This document shows positions 15,585 through 24,450 of a stretch of 45,898 nucleotides of DNA, piece after piece. This DNA comes from Segatella copri. Its GTDB lineage: Bacteria > Bacteroidota > Bacteroidia > Bacteroidales > Bacteroidaceae. Position numbers and translations under genes: made by a program. Position 1 is the first letter of the stretch. Every line of letters begins with the position of its first letter. The notes under the pieces are model-generated. The model ran no database searches, was not told the DNA's origin, and saw only the letters and a list, made by a program, of their open reading frames with translations. Where the stretch lies: positions 1-45,898 of the forward strand of contig NZ_VZCB01000022.1 in the NCBI RefSeq assembly GCF_009494395.1, written 5' to 3'.

Positions 15585-17432
15585 TTATTTCATATTCTCG
15601 CCTTTTTCGGCGAAATATTTCGCAAGAATTTCGGCTTTATGAGGGCCTAATACCTCGGTAAGTTGTTCCAGCGATGCTTCTTTTATCTTTTTCACGCTCT
15701 TAAACTTGCTCAGGAGCGCCTCTTTTGCCTTAGGACCGATGCCTTTGATATCGTCTAGTTCCGAATGCAGAGCGTGCTTGCTTCGCTTTTCGCGATGGAA
15801 GGTGATGGCGTATCTATGTACCTCGTCCTGTATCTGCGTCAATACCTTGAAAAGCTCGCTTTCTGGTGGTAGAGCGATGGTTTGTGGCGGAAAACCGTAG
15901 AGAAGTTCGTTGGTGCGATGGCGGTCATCCTTGGCAAGACCTGCGATAGGGATTTCCAGGTGCAGTTCGTCTTCTATCACCTCTCTTACCACCTCCATCT
16001 GCCCCTTGCCACCATCGGTGATGATGAGGTCTGGCAGGGGAGTTTCTTCCTCTATCATGCGGCTGTATCTTCGTCTTACCACCTCCTGCATCGAAGCATA
16101 ATCATCCGGTCCTTCCACCGTCTTGATGTTGTATTTTCTATAGTCCTTTCTTGATGGTTTCATACCTTTATATACTATACATCCAGCTACGGCATCCGTG
16201 CCCGATATGTTGGAATTATCGAAGCATTCTATCTGATAAGGCAGTTTTGGCAGTTTTAGTTTTACCTGCAATTCCTTCATCAATCGGGTTTGCTTCTGTT
16301 CCGGATTGAGCTTTTCTGCCTGCTTCAAACGGTCGAATTTATACTGCTTGCAGTTCATTTCCGATAGCTCCAGAAGGTGCTTTTTGTCGCCTCTCTGCGG
16401 CACGAAGAAGGTGGCGTCTTTTAGTTTCCATTCCATCTCGAAAGGCACGATAATCTCTTTCGAAGTGGAGTGGAAACGCTCTCTGATTTCAGGTATGGCG
16501 GTAATCAGAAGCTCCTCGTCGCTCTCCTCCAGCTTGCGTTTATATTCGTAGGTGAAGCTCTGGTTGATGGTGCCGTTTTTCACGTGAATATAGTTGATGA
16601 AGGCGTTCTTGTTGGCGTCATCATTCACGATGGTGAAGACATCTACGTCGGTAATGGTATGGCTTACCACCTCGCTTTTTGCCTCAAATTCGTCCAACAA
16701 CTGATACTTCTTTTTGTATTCTTCGGCAACCTCAAAGCGGAGAAGTTCGGCATTTTTCATCATCAAGTCATAGAGATATTTGCCAACTTCCCGGGTGTTT
16801 CCCTTCAGAATTTCACGTGCTTGGCGCATGTTTTCCTGATATTCCTCGTAGCTTTGTTTGTTGATGCAAGGTGCTCCGCAGTTATGAATATGATACTCTA
16901 AACAGGGTTTATATTTGCCTTCAGCAACGCCTTGTTTTGTGATGGGAAAGCGGCATGTGCGTGGTTTGTAGAGCTTTTTGATGACCTCTAAAACTGCATA
17001 CATGCTGCCTATATGAGGGTAAGGACCGAAGAATGTTCCCACCTTTTTATTGATATGGCGAGTCTTGAAAATGCGAGGAAAATACTCGTTTGTAACGCAT
17101 ATAGAGGGGTAGGTTTTGCCGTCTTTCAGCAAAACATTATACCTTGGATTATACTTTTTAATAAGGCTGTTTTCCAGCAAAAGTGCATCTTCTTCGGTAT
17201 TGACGACGGTGTATGAGATGTCGAAAATCTTAGAAACAAGTACCTTTGTCTTGTATCTATCTACCTCTTTATGGAAGTAGGATGACACTCTTCTCTTCAG
17301 ATTTTTCGCCTTTCCCACGTATATAATCGTATGGTTTTCGTCGTAATATTGATAGCTTCCTGGCTTCTCCGGCATGCTTAAAACTATACTTTTTAGCCTT
17401 GCTAATCTTTCCTCATTTTCTTGTTTCGTCAT
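15585..17432 (-). CDS. uvrC: Excinuclease ABC subunit C
   Basis: The 615-residue product makes both incisions in nucleotide excision repair, together with UvrA and UvrB. The N-terminal GIY-YIG nuclease domain is clear (KPGSYQYYD, then IIYVGKAKNLKRRVSSYF). A UvrB-binding region lies near the middle, followed by the RNase H-like C-terminal nuclease with ECFDNSNISG and VVRRRYSR, and helix-hairpin-helix DNA binding at the end (DDIKGIGPKAKEALL). All parts are present and the length is normal. It is preceded by apt, with an unusual hairpin holding a parS-like site in the gap, and followed by dtd. Confidence 0.97.
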   Translation of the reverse strand: MTKQENEERLARLKSIVLSMPEKPGSYQYYDENHTIIYVGKAKNLKRRVSSYFHKEVDRYKTKVLVSKIFDISYTVVNTEEDALLLENSLIKKYNPRYNVLLKDGKTYPSICVTNEYFPRIFKTRHINKKVGTFFGPYPHIGSMYAVLEVIKKLYKPRTCRFPITKQGVAEGKYKPCLEYHIHNCGAPCINKQSYEEYQENMRQAREILKGNTREVGKYLYDLMMKNAELLRFEVAEEYKKKYQLLDEFEAKSEVVSHTITDVDVFTIVNDDANKNAFINYIHVKNGTINQSFTYEYKRKLEESDEELLITAIPEIRERFHSTSKEIIVPFEMEWKLKDATFFVPQRGDKKHLLELSEMNCKQYKFDRLKQAEKLNPEQKQTRLMKELQVKLKLPKLPYQIECFDNSNISGTDAVAGCIVYKGMKPSRKDYRKYNIKTVEGPDDYASMQEVVRRRYSRMIEEETPLPDLIITDGGKGQMEVVREVIEDELHLEIPIAGLAKDDRHRTNELLYGFPPQTIALPPESELFKVLTQIQDEVHRYAITFHREKRSKHALHSELDDIKGIGPKAKEALLSKFKSVKKIKEASLEQLTEVLGPHKAEILAKYFAEKGENMK

Positions 17433-17459
17433 ATCTCTAAGGAGTTTTTAAGGGTAAAA

Positions 17460-17493
17460 GAGCGTTGCTGTTCCACGTGAAACTGCAACGCTC
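17460..17493 (-). terminator. Terminator-like hairpin between apt and uvrC with parS as its loop
   Basis: Arms GAGCGTTGC (17460-17468) and GCAACGCTC (17485-17493) are perfectly complementary. The 16 bases between them are exactly the parS-like site, itself a near-palindrome. On the - strand the hairpin is followed by TTTTACCC, so it could terminate apt transcripts. Confidence 0.75.
17469..17484 (+). promoter_or_regulatory. parS-like ParB binding site 1
   Basis: TGTTCCACGTGAAACT matches the parS consensus TGTTnCACGTGAAACA at every position but the last. parS sites nucleate the ParB-CTP partition complex and usually lie near oriC. No parA or parB gene is in the window. Confidence 0.8.
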
Positions 17494-17544
17494 GTGTGTT
17501 GTTAAAGTACATTTTTGCTGCCTTAAACAGCATGTTAAATGCTT

Positions 17545-18075
17545 TTACAACTGTAATAGAGTAGATACTTCTACGTCGTCATCGAAGATTTTTCTGCCTT
17601 CGAAATTCTCGTTTACAAGCTCGATAATGAAGTTTGCATATACTTTTTTCGGGTGGAATTTCTTCACCAGATTGCATGCAGCCTTCATGGTTCCGCCGGT
17701 AGCGAGAAGGTCGTCGTGGAGGAGGATTACATCGTTCTCATTGATGGCATCTTCGTGGATTTCGATAGTGTCCATACCGTATTCCTTTGCGTAACTTTCC
17801 TGTACGGTTTTGCAAGGAAGTTTACCTGGCTTGCGGCATAAAACTACGCCTGCACCGAGTCGGATAGCTAGGGCAGAAGACATTACGAAACCGCGTGATT
17901 CGATACCTACGATTTTGGTAATTCCCTTATCTTTGTAGATCTCGTACATCTCGTCACAAATCTCTTTGAGAGAATCTGGATTCTTGAAAAGGGTGCTGAC
18001 ATCGCGGAAGTTTACACCCTTGATTGGCCAATCTGGAATGCAACGCAGATTGTCTAATAATAGCTGATTATTCAT
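17545..18075 (-). CDS. apt: Adenine phosphoribosyltransferase
   Basis: The 176-residue product salvages adenine by transferring the phosphoribosyl group of PRPP to give AMP. The type I phosphoribosyltransferase PRPP loop VILLHDDLLATGG is at about 116-128, and IVGIESRGFVMSSALA near 55-70 is the typical purine-side segment. Size is normal. The order mnmG, apt, uvrC, dtd on one strand looks like an operon; parS-like sites lie in the gaps on both sides of apt. The start codon ATG gives MNNQLLLDNLRCIPDWPIKGVNF, a usual N-terminus. Confidence 0.95.
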   Translation of the reverse strand: MNNQLLLDNLRCIPDWPIKGVNFRDVSTLFKNPDSLKEICDEMYEIYKDKGITKIVGIESRGFVMSSALAIRLGAGVVLCRKPGKLPCKTVQESYAKEYGMDTIEIHEDAINENDVILLHDDLLATGGTMKAACNLVKKFHPKKVYANFIIELVNENFEGRKIFDDDVEVSTLLQL

Positions 18076-18259
18076 TACTTTTTTGTTTATTTATTAATAC
18101 TTATTCTCTTTCTTTTTTATCTTGTTTCCTATCGTATGAAACGGGTTGTGGCTTCTTGGTCTTGTACCTCCATTTTGCCCGTTAATACGTACTGTTCTTA
18201 TTCCTTTTCTTCGGTTTTATCCTCTTTTGTTTTATGAAACATAAAGTTTTACTTTAACT

Positions 18260-18311
18260 ATAAAATACTTGATGTAACCATGTTTAATTGGCTAGATATC
18301 AAGTATTTTAT
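18260..18311 (-). terminator. Hairpin downstream of mnmG
   Basis: ATAAAATACTTGAT (18260-18273) and ATCAAGTATTTTAT (18298-18311) are perfectly complementary over 14 bases around a 24-base loop. AT-rich ends could give a T-tail on either strand. It lies about 60 bases past the mnmG stop. The remainder of 18076-18369 holds a parS-like site and a doubtful small reading frame, discussed as a finding. Confidence 0.65.
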
Positions 18312-18319
18312 GTATATTG

Positions 18320-18335
18320 CGTTTCACGTGGAACA
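18320..18335 (-). promoter_or_regulatory. parS-like ParB binding site 2
   Basis: On the - strand TGTTCCACGTGAAACG matches parS at 15 of 16 positions and shares its first 15 bases with site 1, in opposite orientation and about 850 bases away. It lies 34 bases past the mnmG stop codon. Confidence 0.8.
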
Positions 18336-18369
18336 ATTGAGTCTGGCGCAGCTTTCTCCGTATGACTGA

Positions 18370-20241
18370 TTATCTTCCTAGCAGTACCAGCAGTACGTTG
18401 ATGTCGCTTGGAGAAACTCCTGGAATTCGACTTGCCTGAGCTAAGGTTTCCGGATCGATTCGTTCAAGCTTTTGGCGGCCTTCTGTGGAGATTTCCAGTA
18501 TCTCGGAATACTTGAAGCGTCCTTTGATTTTGATGTTCTCCAGTCGGTGCATCTTGTCTGCGATGAGTCGTTCTCGATCGATGTATCCTTTGTACTTCAT
18601 TTTGATTTCTGCCGCTTCTGCAATCTCTTCTTTTCGATTGGCTGGCGCATCCATCGCTGCCTTCAGGTCGGGAATAATCTCCGATAGATTTTGAAGGTTC
18701 AAGTGTGGACGAGCAACGAGGTCGATAAGTTTGCAGCCTGCTCGAAGTGGTGTTGTGCCTAGAGCCTCAAGTTTTGGATTGATCTCGTCTTTCTTGATAG
18801 GATAGTTTGCGCAGAAGTCAATGATTCTTTCGATGGCATTTTTCTTCTCCATCCACCAGTCGTAGCGGTCGCGTTTGGCAATGCCCAGCTCGTATGCTTT
18901 CTCGGTGAGTCGGGAGTCGGCATCGTCTTGTCGGAGTAGGATGCGATATTCGGCTCTTGAGGTGAACATTCTGTAAGGCTCGTCAACTCCCTTTGTTGTG
19001 AGGTCATCGATGAGTACGCCGATGTAACTTTCGTCTCGTTTCATTTCGAAAGTCTTGTCGCCAGTACAATGTAGGGCTGCGTTGATTCCAGCAACGGTGC
19101 CTTGGCCTCCAGCTTCCTCGTAACCGGTGGTTCCGTTCACCTGTCCGGCAAAGAAGAGACCCTTGATGATTTTCGACTCCAGCGAATGCTTGAGTTGGGT
19201 AGGGTCGAAGTAATCGTACTCGATGGCGTAACCTGGTCGGTAAATCTTGGCGTCTCTCAATGCTGGAATTTCATGGAGTGCCTTCAGCTGGATGTCCATC
19301 GGCATACTTGATGAAAATCCGTTCAGATACATTTCATTCGTGTCTTCGCCTTCTGGTTCCAGAAATAACGGATGCTGTTCCTTGTCTGGGAAGGTGACGA
19401 GCTTGGTCTCGATGCTTGGACAATAGCGAGGACCGGTGCTTTGAATCTGACCATTATATAAAGGAGAGTCATCGAGTCCGCTTTTCAGAATGTCGTGAAC
19501 CTTCTTGTTGGTGTAACATGTCCAGCAAGGAAGTTGCTTCAGTATGCGATGATCGCACATGTATGAAAATTGATGGAAGTCGCTGTCGCCAGGTTGCTCT
19601 TCCATATCTTCAAAGTGAACGCTGCGCTTGTCGATGCGGACCGGTGTTCCTGTTTTCATTCTTGCAGTGGTGATTCCCCATCGGGTGATGCTTTCGGTGA
19701 AATGATGAACGGCAGGTTCTGCACATCTTCCACCTTCCACCATCTTTCTTCCCACGTGCATCAGTCCGTTGAGGAAAGTGCCGGCAGTAATGATGATGCT
19801 CTTGCCGTAGAACTCAGCGCCCCAGATGGTGCGCACACCGATGGCTTCTCCGTCGGCAACGAGCAACTCGTCGGCCTGGTCTTGCCAGATGTCGAGGTTG
19901 TCGGTGTGGTCGAGTATGGTTCTCCACTCCCAGATGAATTTACCTCGGTCGCATTGTGCTCTAGGACTCCATACGGCTGGTCCCTTGCCGATGTTCAGCA
20001 TTCTGAACTGGATGGCGGTCTTGTCAGTGACAATACCCATCTGTCCGCCCAGTGCGTCAATCTCTCGTACAATCTGTCCCTTTGCAATGCCTCCGATGGC
20101 AGGATTGCAACTCATCTGACCAATCTTGTTCATGTCCATCGTTATCAAGCAGGTCTTGGCTCCCATGTTTGCGGAGGCAGCTGCAGCCTCGCATCCGGCG
20201 TGGCCACCACCGATAACGAGAACGTCATAATTGAATCTCAT
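18370..20241 (-). CDS. mnmG: tRNA uridine-5-carboxymethylaminomethyl modification enzyme MnmG (GidA)
   Basis: The 623-residue product works with MnmE to modify the wobble uridine of several tRNAs, using FAD. The N-terminal dinucleotide fold VIGGGHAGCEAA is at 9-20 and the family segment CNPAIGGIAKGQIVREIDALGG follows. FAD- and tRNA-binding portions are complete and the C-terminal helical domain ends normally (SRIPGVSPSDINVLLVLLG). It starts the housekeeping run on the - strand and shares a divergent promoter region with the fumarate reductase operon. The presence of parS-like sites just downstream recalls the gidA-oriC linkage of many bacteria. Confidence 0.97.
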   Translation of the reverse strand: MRFNYDVLVIGGGHAGCEAAAASANMGAKTCLITMDMNKIGQMSCNPAIGGIAKGQIVREIDALGGQMGIVTDKTAIQFRMLNIGKGPAVWSPRAQCDRGKFIWEWRTILDHTDNLDIWQDQADELLVADGEAIGVRTIWGAEFYGKSIIITAGTFLNGLMHVGRKMVEGGRCAEPAVHHFTESITRWGITTARMKTGTPVRIDKRSVHFEDMEEQPGDSDFHQFSYMCDHRILKQLPCWTCYTNKKVHDILKSGLDDSPLYNGQIQSTGPRYCPSIETKLVTFPDKEQHPLFLEPEGEDTNEMYLNGFSSSMPMDIQLKALHEIPALRDAKIYRPGYAIEYDYFDPTQLKHSLESKIIKGLFFAGQVNGTTGYEEAGGQGTVAGINAALHCTGDKTFEMKRDESYIGVLIDDLTTKGVDEPYRMFTSRAEYRILLRQDDADSRLTEKAYELGIAKRDRYDWWMEKKNAIERIIDFCANYPIKKDEINPKLEALGTTPLRAGCKLIDLVARPHLNLQNLSEIIPDLKAAMDAPANRKEEIAEAAEIKMKYKGYIDRERLIADKMHRLENIKIKGRFKYSEILEISTEGRQKLERIDPETLAQASRIPGVSPSDINVLLVLLGR

Positions 20242-20266
20242 AATCTATATTTTTTCTAATTTTCGG

Positions 20267-20274
20267 CAAAAGTA
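20267..20274 (-). promoter_or_regulatory. Candidate mnmG promoter -7 element
   Basis: On the - strand TACTTTTG matches TAnnTTTG and lies 26 bases upstream of the mnmG start. A TTTG lies 22 bases further upstream, slightly longer than the usual 19-21. Confidence 0.6.
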
Positions 20275-20305
20275 AGAAATAAAATCGAAATTTTAGCAAA
20301 AATAC

Positions 20306-20336
20306 TTTGATAAATCATTAAAATATAGTAATTTTG
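20306..20336 (+). promoter_or_regulatory. Promoter of the fumarate reductase/succinate dehydrogenase operon
   Basis: TTTG (20306-20309), 19 bases, then TAATTTTG (20329-20336): a full match to the Bacteroidota consensus. The leader to the ATG at 20464 is about 120 bases and contains a 20-base tandem repeat. Confidence 0.8.
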
Positions 20337-20357
20337 CAGCAGACTTGCGAAAATATA

Positions 20358-20401
20358 CCTAGAAATGAGGATTGCAGAATGCCTAAAAATAGGTATTGCA
20401 G
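20358..20401 (+). repeat. Imperfect tandem repeat in the operon leader
   Basis: Two 20-base units (20358-20377 and 20382-20401) sharing about 15 positions, both ending ATTGCAG. The second contains CCTAAAAATAGG, a short hairpin. It would be transcribed in the 5' leader of the fumarate reductase operon. Confidence 0.6.
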
Positions 20402-20463
20402 GGACGAAAAATGTGGAATATAAATTAGTTTCAAACAGTTAAATAATTAAAATTCAATCATTT

Positions 20464-21147
20464 ATGTGGTTAATCAATTCATCTATTGGTAGAAAGGTAG
20501 TGATGTCAGTAACTGGTATCGCTCTTATTCTATTCTTGACATTCCACGGTTGCATGAATGTTGTTGCTCTCTTCTCAGGAGATGCTTACAACATGATTTG
20601 CGAATTGTTGGGTGCTAACTGGTACGCCGTAGTTGCAACTTTGGGTTTGGCAGCTTTGGCAGTTTGTCACATCGTTTACGCTTTCATCCTGACAGCACAG
20701 AACCGTCGTGCTCGCGGTAACCAGCGTTACGAGGTAACAGCAAAGCCAGAGAAAGTAGAGTGGGCTAGCCAGAACATGTTGGTGCTCGGTATCATCATCG
20801 TTCTCGGTTTGTTGCTTCACCTCTTTAACTTCTGGTACAACATGATGTTTGCAGAGCTTTTGGGTACAAGCTTCGGTCACAGCCCAGCAGACGGCTTCGC
20901 ATTCATTCAGGACACCTTCGCTAACCCAGTATTCGTAGTTCTCTACATCATCTGGTTGGTAGCTCTTTGGTTCCACCTCACTCACGGTTTCTGGAGTGCT
21001 ATTCAGACTCTCGGTTGGAGCGGTAAGACTTGGTTCTGCCGTTGGAAGATGATTGGTATGATTTACTCTACCATCCTGCTTCTCCTCTTCATCGTAGTTG
21101 TATTGGCATTCGCTTTCGGTTGCGCTCCATCTTTGTGCTGCGCATAA
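20464..21147 (+). CDS. Fumarate reductase/succinate dehydrogenase cytochrome b subunit
   Basis: The 227-residue product has five membrane helices (about 14-36, 55-77, 103-125, 153-177 and 197-219), the layout of type B enzymes with one large dihaem cytochrome b. Candidate axial histidines are His28, His69, His119 and His171. It anchors the flavoprotein and iron-sulfur subunits encoded next and passes electrons between menaquinol and fumarate. In anaerobic Bacteroidales the enzyme mainly reduces fumarate to succinate. The cysteine-rich end (CAPSLCCA) is unusual. Codon choice (GCT, CGT, GGT, AAC) is strongly biased here and in the next two genes, as expected for very highly expressed proteins. 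Confidence 0.93.
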   Translation: MWLINSSIGRKVVMSVTGIALILFLTFHGCMNVVALFSGDAYNMICELLGANWYAVVATLGLAALAVCHIVYAFILTAQNRRARGNQRYEVTAKPEKVEWASQNMLVLGIIIVLGLLLHLFNFWYNMMFAELLGTSFGHSPADGFAFIQDTFANPVFVVLYIIWLVALWFHLTHGFWSAIQTLGWSGKTWFCRWKMIGMIYSTILLLLFIVVVLAFAFGCAPSLCCA

Positions 21148-21179
21148 TTCGTGTAATCATTTAAGTATTAAAAAAGATT

Positions 21180-23162
21180 ATGGCAAAAACATTAAATTCT
21201 AGAATACCTGAAGGACCAGTTGCTGAGAAGTGGACCAACTATAAGGCTCATCAGCGTTTGGTTAACCCAAAGAATAAGTTAAAGCTCGACGTTATCGTTG
21301 TAGGTACAGGTTTGGCAGGTGCTTCTGCTGCTGCTTCTCTCGGCGAGATGGGCTTCAATATTTTGAACTTCTGCATCCAGGACTCTCCACGTCGTGCTCA
21401 CTCTATCGCAGCACAGGGTGGTATCAATGCAGCTAAGAATTATCAGAATGATGGTGACTCTGTTTACCGTCTGTTCTACGATACTGTAAAGGGTGGTGAC
21501 TACCGTGCTCGTGAGGCTAACGTTTACCGTTTGGCTGAGGTGAGCAACGACATCATCGACCAGTGTGTAGCTCAGGGCGTTCCTTTCGCTCGTGAGTACG
21601 GTGGTATGCTGGCTAACCGTTCTTTCGGTGGTGCTCAGGTATCTCGTACATTCTATGCTAAGGGTCAGACAGGTCAGCAGCTCCTCCTCGGTGCTTACTC
21701 TTCTTTGAGCCGCATGGTTGAGGCAGGTAAGGTTAAGCTCTTCACCCGTTACGAGATGGAGGATATTGTGATCGTTGACGGTCACGCTCGTGGTATCATC
21801 GCTAAGAATTTGATCACAGGTAAGTTGGAGCGTTTCTCTGCCAACGCCGTAGTTATCGCTACCGGTGGTTATGGTAACGCTTACTTCCTTTCTACAAACG
21901 CTATGGGTTGTAACTGTACAGCAGCTATCCAGTGCTACCGCAAGGGTGCTGACTTCGCTAACCCATCTTACGTTCAGATTCACCCTACATGTATCCCTGT
22001 TCACGGTACAAACCAGAGTAAGTTGACTTTGATGTCAGAGTCACTCCGTAACGATGGTCGTATCTGGGTTCCTAAGAAGATTGAGGATGCCAAGGCATTG
22101 CAGGCTGGTACAAAGAAGGGTTCTGATATTCCTGAGGAAGACCGCGACTACTACTTGGAGCGCCGTTACCCAGCATTCGGTAACCTGGTTCCTCGTGACG
22201 TGGCTTCTCGTGCAGCTAAGGAGCGTTGCGACAAGGGCTTCGGTGTCAACAACACAGGTCTTGCCGTATTCCTCGACTTCTCTGAGTCTATCAACCGTCT
22301 CGGTATCGACGTTATCCTTCAGCGTTATGGCAACCTCTTCGATATGTATGAGGAGATTACCGACGTTAACCCAGGTGAGTTGGCTAACGAGATCAACGGC
22401 GTGAAGTACTACAACCCAATGATGATCTTCCCTGCTATCCACTATACAATGGGTGGTATCTGGGTTGACTACGAGTTGATGACCACTATCCCTGGTCTCT
22501 TCGCTATTGGTGAGTGTAACTTCTCTGACCACGGTGCTAACCGTCTTGGTGCATCTGCTTTGATGCAGGGTTTGGCTGACGGTTACTTCGTATTGCCATA
22601 CACTATCCAGAACTACTTGGCCGACCAGGCATTGTGGCCAAAGCTCTCTACCGATCTCCCAGAGTTCGCAGAGGCAGAGGCAGGTGTTCAGAAGGAAATC
22701 GACCGTCTGATGGGTATTCATGGCAAGCGCTCTGTAGATTCTATCCACAAGGAGTTGGGTCACATCCTTTGGGAGCACGTAGGTATGGGTCGTACCAAGG
22801 AAGGTCTTGAGGAAGGCTTGAAGAAGATGAAGGCTCTCCGCGAGGAATTCAACAAGAACCTCTTCATCCCTGGCAAGAAGGAAGGCTTGAACGTAGAGTT
22901 GGATAAGGCTATCCACTTGCGTGACTTCATCTTGATGGGCGAGTTGATCGCTTACGACGCATTGCACCGTAACGAGAGCTGTGGTGGTCACTTCCGTGAG
23001 GAGTACCAGACAGAGGAAGGCGAGGCTAAGCGTGATGATGCAAACTTCTTCTACGTAGGTTGCTGGGAGTATCAGGGCAACGATACAACTGCTCCAGTGC
23101 TCAACAAGGAACCTCTCGAGTATGAGGCAATTAAGGTACAGACAAGAAATTACAAGAATTAA
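21180..23162 (+). CDS. Fumarate reductase/succinate dehydrogenase flavoprotein subunit
   Basis: The 660-residue product is the catalytic subunit. An N-terminal FAD-binding fold [12 protein letters not shown] lies near 40-51. The histidine that carries covalent FAD is His74 in [11 protein letters not shown]. The active-site region follows (HPTCIP, then [17 protein letters not shown]), and the C-terminal domain has [13 protein letters not shown]. It lies 32 bases after the cytochrome gene and 15 before the iron-sulfur gene. The extra roughly 30 residues before the FAD fold fit the type B Bacteroidota group. Strong codon bias makes the opposite strand look open over hundreds of codons; those antisense frames are artefacts. 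Confidence 0.96.
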   Translation: MAKTLNSRIPEGPVAEKWTNYKAHQRLVNPKNKLKLDVIVVGTGLAGASAAASLGEMGFNILNFCIQDSPRRAHSIAAQGGINAAKNYQNDGDSVYRLFYDTVKGGDYRAREANVYRLAEVSNDIIDQCVAQGVPFAREYGGMLANRSFGGAQVSRTFYAKGQTGQQLLLGAYSSLSRMVEAGKVKLFTRYEMEDIVIVDGHARGIIAKNLITGKLERFSANAVVIATGGYGNAYFLSTNAMGCNCTAAIQCYRKGADFANPSYVQIHPTCIPVHGTNQSKLTLMSESLRNDGRIWVPKKIEDAKALQAGTKKGSDIPEEDRDYYLERRYPAFGNLVPRDVASRAAKERCDKGFGVNNTGLAVFLDFSESINRLGIDVILQRYGNLFDMYEEITDVNPGELANEINGVKYYNPMMIFPAIHYTMGGIWVDYELMTTIPGLFAIGECNFSDHGANRLGASALMQGLADGYFVLPYTIQNYLADQALWPKLSTDLPEFAEAEAGVQKEIDRLMGIHGKRSVDSIHKELGHILWEHVGMGRTKEGLEEGLKKMKALREEFNKNLFIPGKKEGLNVELDKAIHLRDFILMGELIAYDALHRNESCGGHFREEYQTEEGEAKRDDANFFYVGCWEYQGNDTTAPVLNKEPLEYEAIKVQTRNYKN

Positions 23163-23177
23163 AAAGCGAACAAGACA

Positions 23178-23936
23178 ATGGCAAGAAATATAAGTTTCAC
23201 AGTTAAGTATTGGAAGCAGGACGGCCCTACAGCACAGGGTCACTTCGATACACACGAGATGAAGAACATCCCAGATGATACCTCATTCCTCGAGATGCTC
23301 GACATCTTGAACGAGGAGCTCATCGAGTCAGGTCAGGAGCCTTTCGTCTTCGACCACGACTGCCGCGAGGGTATCTGCGGTATGTGCTCTCTCTATATTA
23401 ATGGTACACCACACGGTAAGACAGAGCGTGGTGCTACAACATGTCAGCTCTACATGCGTCGTTTCAACGATGGTGACGTTATCACCGTTGAGCCTTGGCG
23501 TTCTGCAGGTTTCCCTATCATCAAGGACTGTATGGTAGACCGTTCAGCATTCGACAAGATCATCCAGGCAGGTGGTTACACCAGCATCCGTACAGGTCAG
23601 GCTCAGGATGCCAACGCTATCCTGATTCCTAAGGAGAATGCAGACGAGGCAATGGATTGCGCTACATGTATCGGTTGCGGTGCTTGTGTTGCTGCATGTA
23701 AGAATGGTTCTGCAATGCTCTTCGTCAGCTCAAAGGTTAGTCAGTTGGCACTTCTCCCACAGGGTCGTGTAGAGGCTGCTGCCCGTGCTAAGAAGATGAT
23801 TGCACGTATGGATGAGCTCGGATTCGGTAACTGTACAAACACTCGTGCTTGCGAGGCTGTTTGTCCTAAGAACGAGTCTATCGCTAACATCGCCCGCTTG
23901 AACCGTGAGTTCTTGAAGGCTAAGTTGGCTGACTAA
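23178..23936 (+). CDS. Fumarate reductase/succinate dehydrogenase iron-sulfur subunit
   Basis: The 252-residue product carries the three clusters that wire the flavin to the haems. The [2Fe-2S] ligands are Cys62, 67, 70 and 89. The [4Fe-4S] ligands are Cys164, 167 and 170 with Cys229, and the [3Fe-4S] ligands are Cys174, 219 and 225, in [11 protein letters not shown] and [12 protein letters not shown]. An additional Cys161 lies just before the second set. It is the last gene of the three-gene operon and ends shortly before a hairpin. The product functions at the cytoplasmic face of the inner membrane. Confidence 0.95.
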   Translation: MARNISFTVKYWKQDGPTAQGHFDTHEMKNIPDDTSFLEMLDILNEELIESGQEPFVFDHDCREGICGMCSLYINGTPHGKTERGATTCQLYMRRFNDGDVITVEPWRSAGFPIIKDCMVDRSAFDKIIQAGGYTSIRTGQAQDANAILIPKENADEAMDCATCIGCGACVAACKNGSAMLFVSSKVSQLALLPQGRVEAAARAKKMIARMDELGFGNCTNTRACEAVCPKNESIANIARLNREFLKAKLAD

Positions 23937-23961
23937 TCCACCGTATCTCTTAAGACACCGG

Positions 23962-23998
23962 AATTTTCTCTCTGCATCTTTACGGATGCGAGAGAATT
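23962..23998 (+). terminator. Candidate terminator of the fumarate reductase operon
   Basis: CTCTCTGCATC and GATGCGAGAG pair with a one-base bulge, extended by AATT/AATTTT on the outside, 25 bases past the stop. The T-tail is short (TTTTCTC). Confidence 0.6.
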
Positions 23999-24060
23999 TT
24001 CTCAAAAACCCTTCACTCTTCACCTTTTGAGTGTAAGCGATTGAAGGATAGGCAGTTGGG

Positions 24061-24110
24061 TGGGTGAAGAGTTGAATTGACTCTTCACCCACCCTTCACC
24101 TTTTTATAGG
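24061..24110 (+). terminator. Second hairpin, built from GAAGAGT repeat units, with a T-tail
   Basis: TGGGTGAAGAGT and ACTCTTCACCCA (12 bases, perfect) enclose 7 bases, followed after ACCCTTCACC by TTTTTATA. It looks like a terminator, possibly formed from repeat units of the GAAGAGT class seen elsewhere in this gap. Confidence 0.55.
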
Positions 24111-24176
24111 ACTGGAGCTTTTTGGGCTCTTTGGCTCTGTAGCTATTCCATTGTGAGTCAGCGATTTACATTTATA

Positions 24177-24286
24177 GGTGAAGAGTAGTGAAGAGTAGTG
24201 AAGAGTCAGCGCCACTCTTCACCTCACAAATCCCCTGTGTTTATCGGGATTTCAGGCTAAATGGTGAAGAGTGAAGAGTGAAAACG
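24177..24286. repeat. GAAGAGT-type tandem repeats in the 23937-24623 gap
   Basis: The gap of nearly 690 bases has no gene. It contains three direct copies of GTGAAGAGTA-like units (24179-24207) facing an inverted copy ACTCTTCACCT (24213-24223), and another short array GTGAAGAGTGAAGAGTG near 24264-24280. Units match those at 5898-6023 and 30975-31006. Confidence 0.7.
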
Positions 24287-24450
24287 AGAGTAGGCTTTTT
24301 ACGACGGAAACGTAAGCTGCCTCCGCATTTATACCTTGCATCATTCAAAAAGCAGTAACAGCTGATAAAACTAATGCTGCATCCTGAAGGTTAAGGAGTA
24401 CGTTGCTCGGCAGTAAGGCTACATCCCGATTTGGTTTAGGCCTCATTCCA

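Noticed and set aside
16576..16591. Third parS-like site in uvrC
   Set aside because: Only 12 of 16 positions match and it is inside coding sequence; noted but not called.
22041..23255. Long antisense open frame of about 400 codons opposite the fumarate reductase flavoprotein gene
   Set aside because: It results from the strong codon bias of a highly expressed gene on the + strand, has no recognisable domain and no promoter, and its amino-acid makeup is unlike a real protein.
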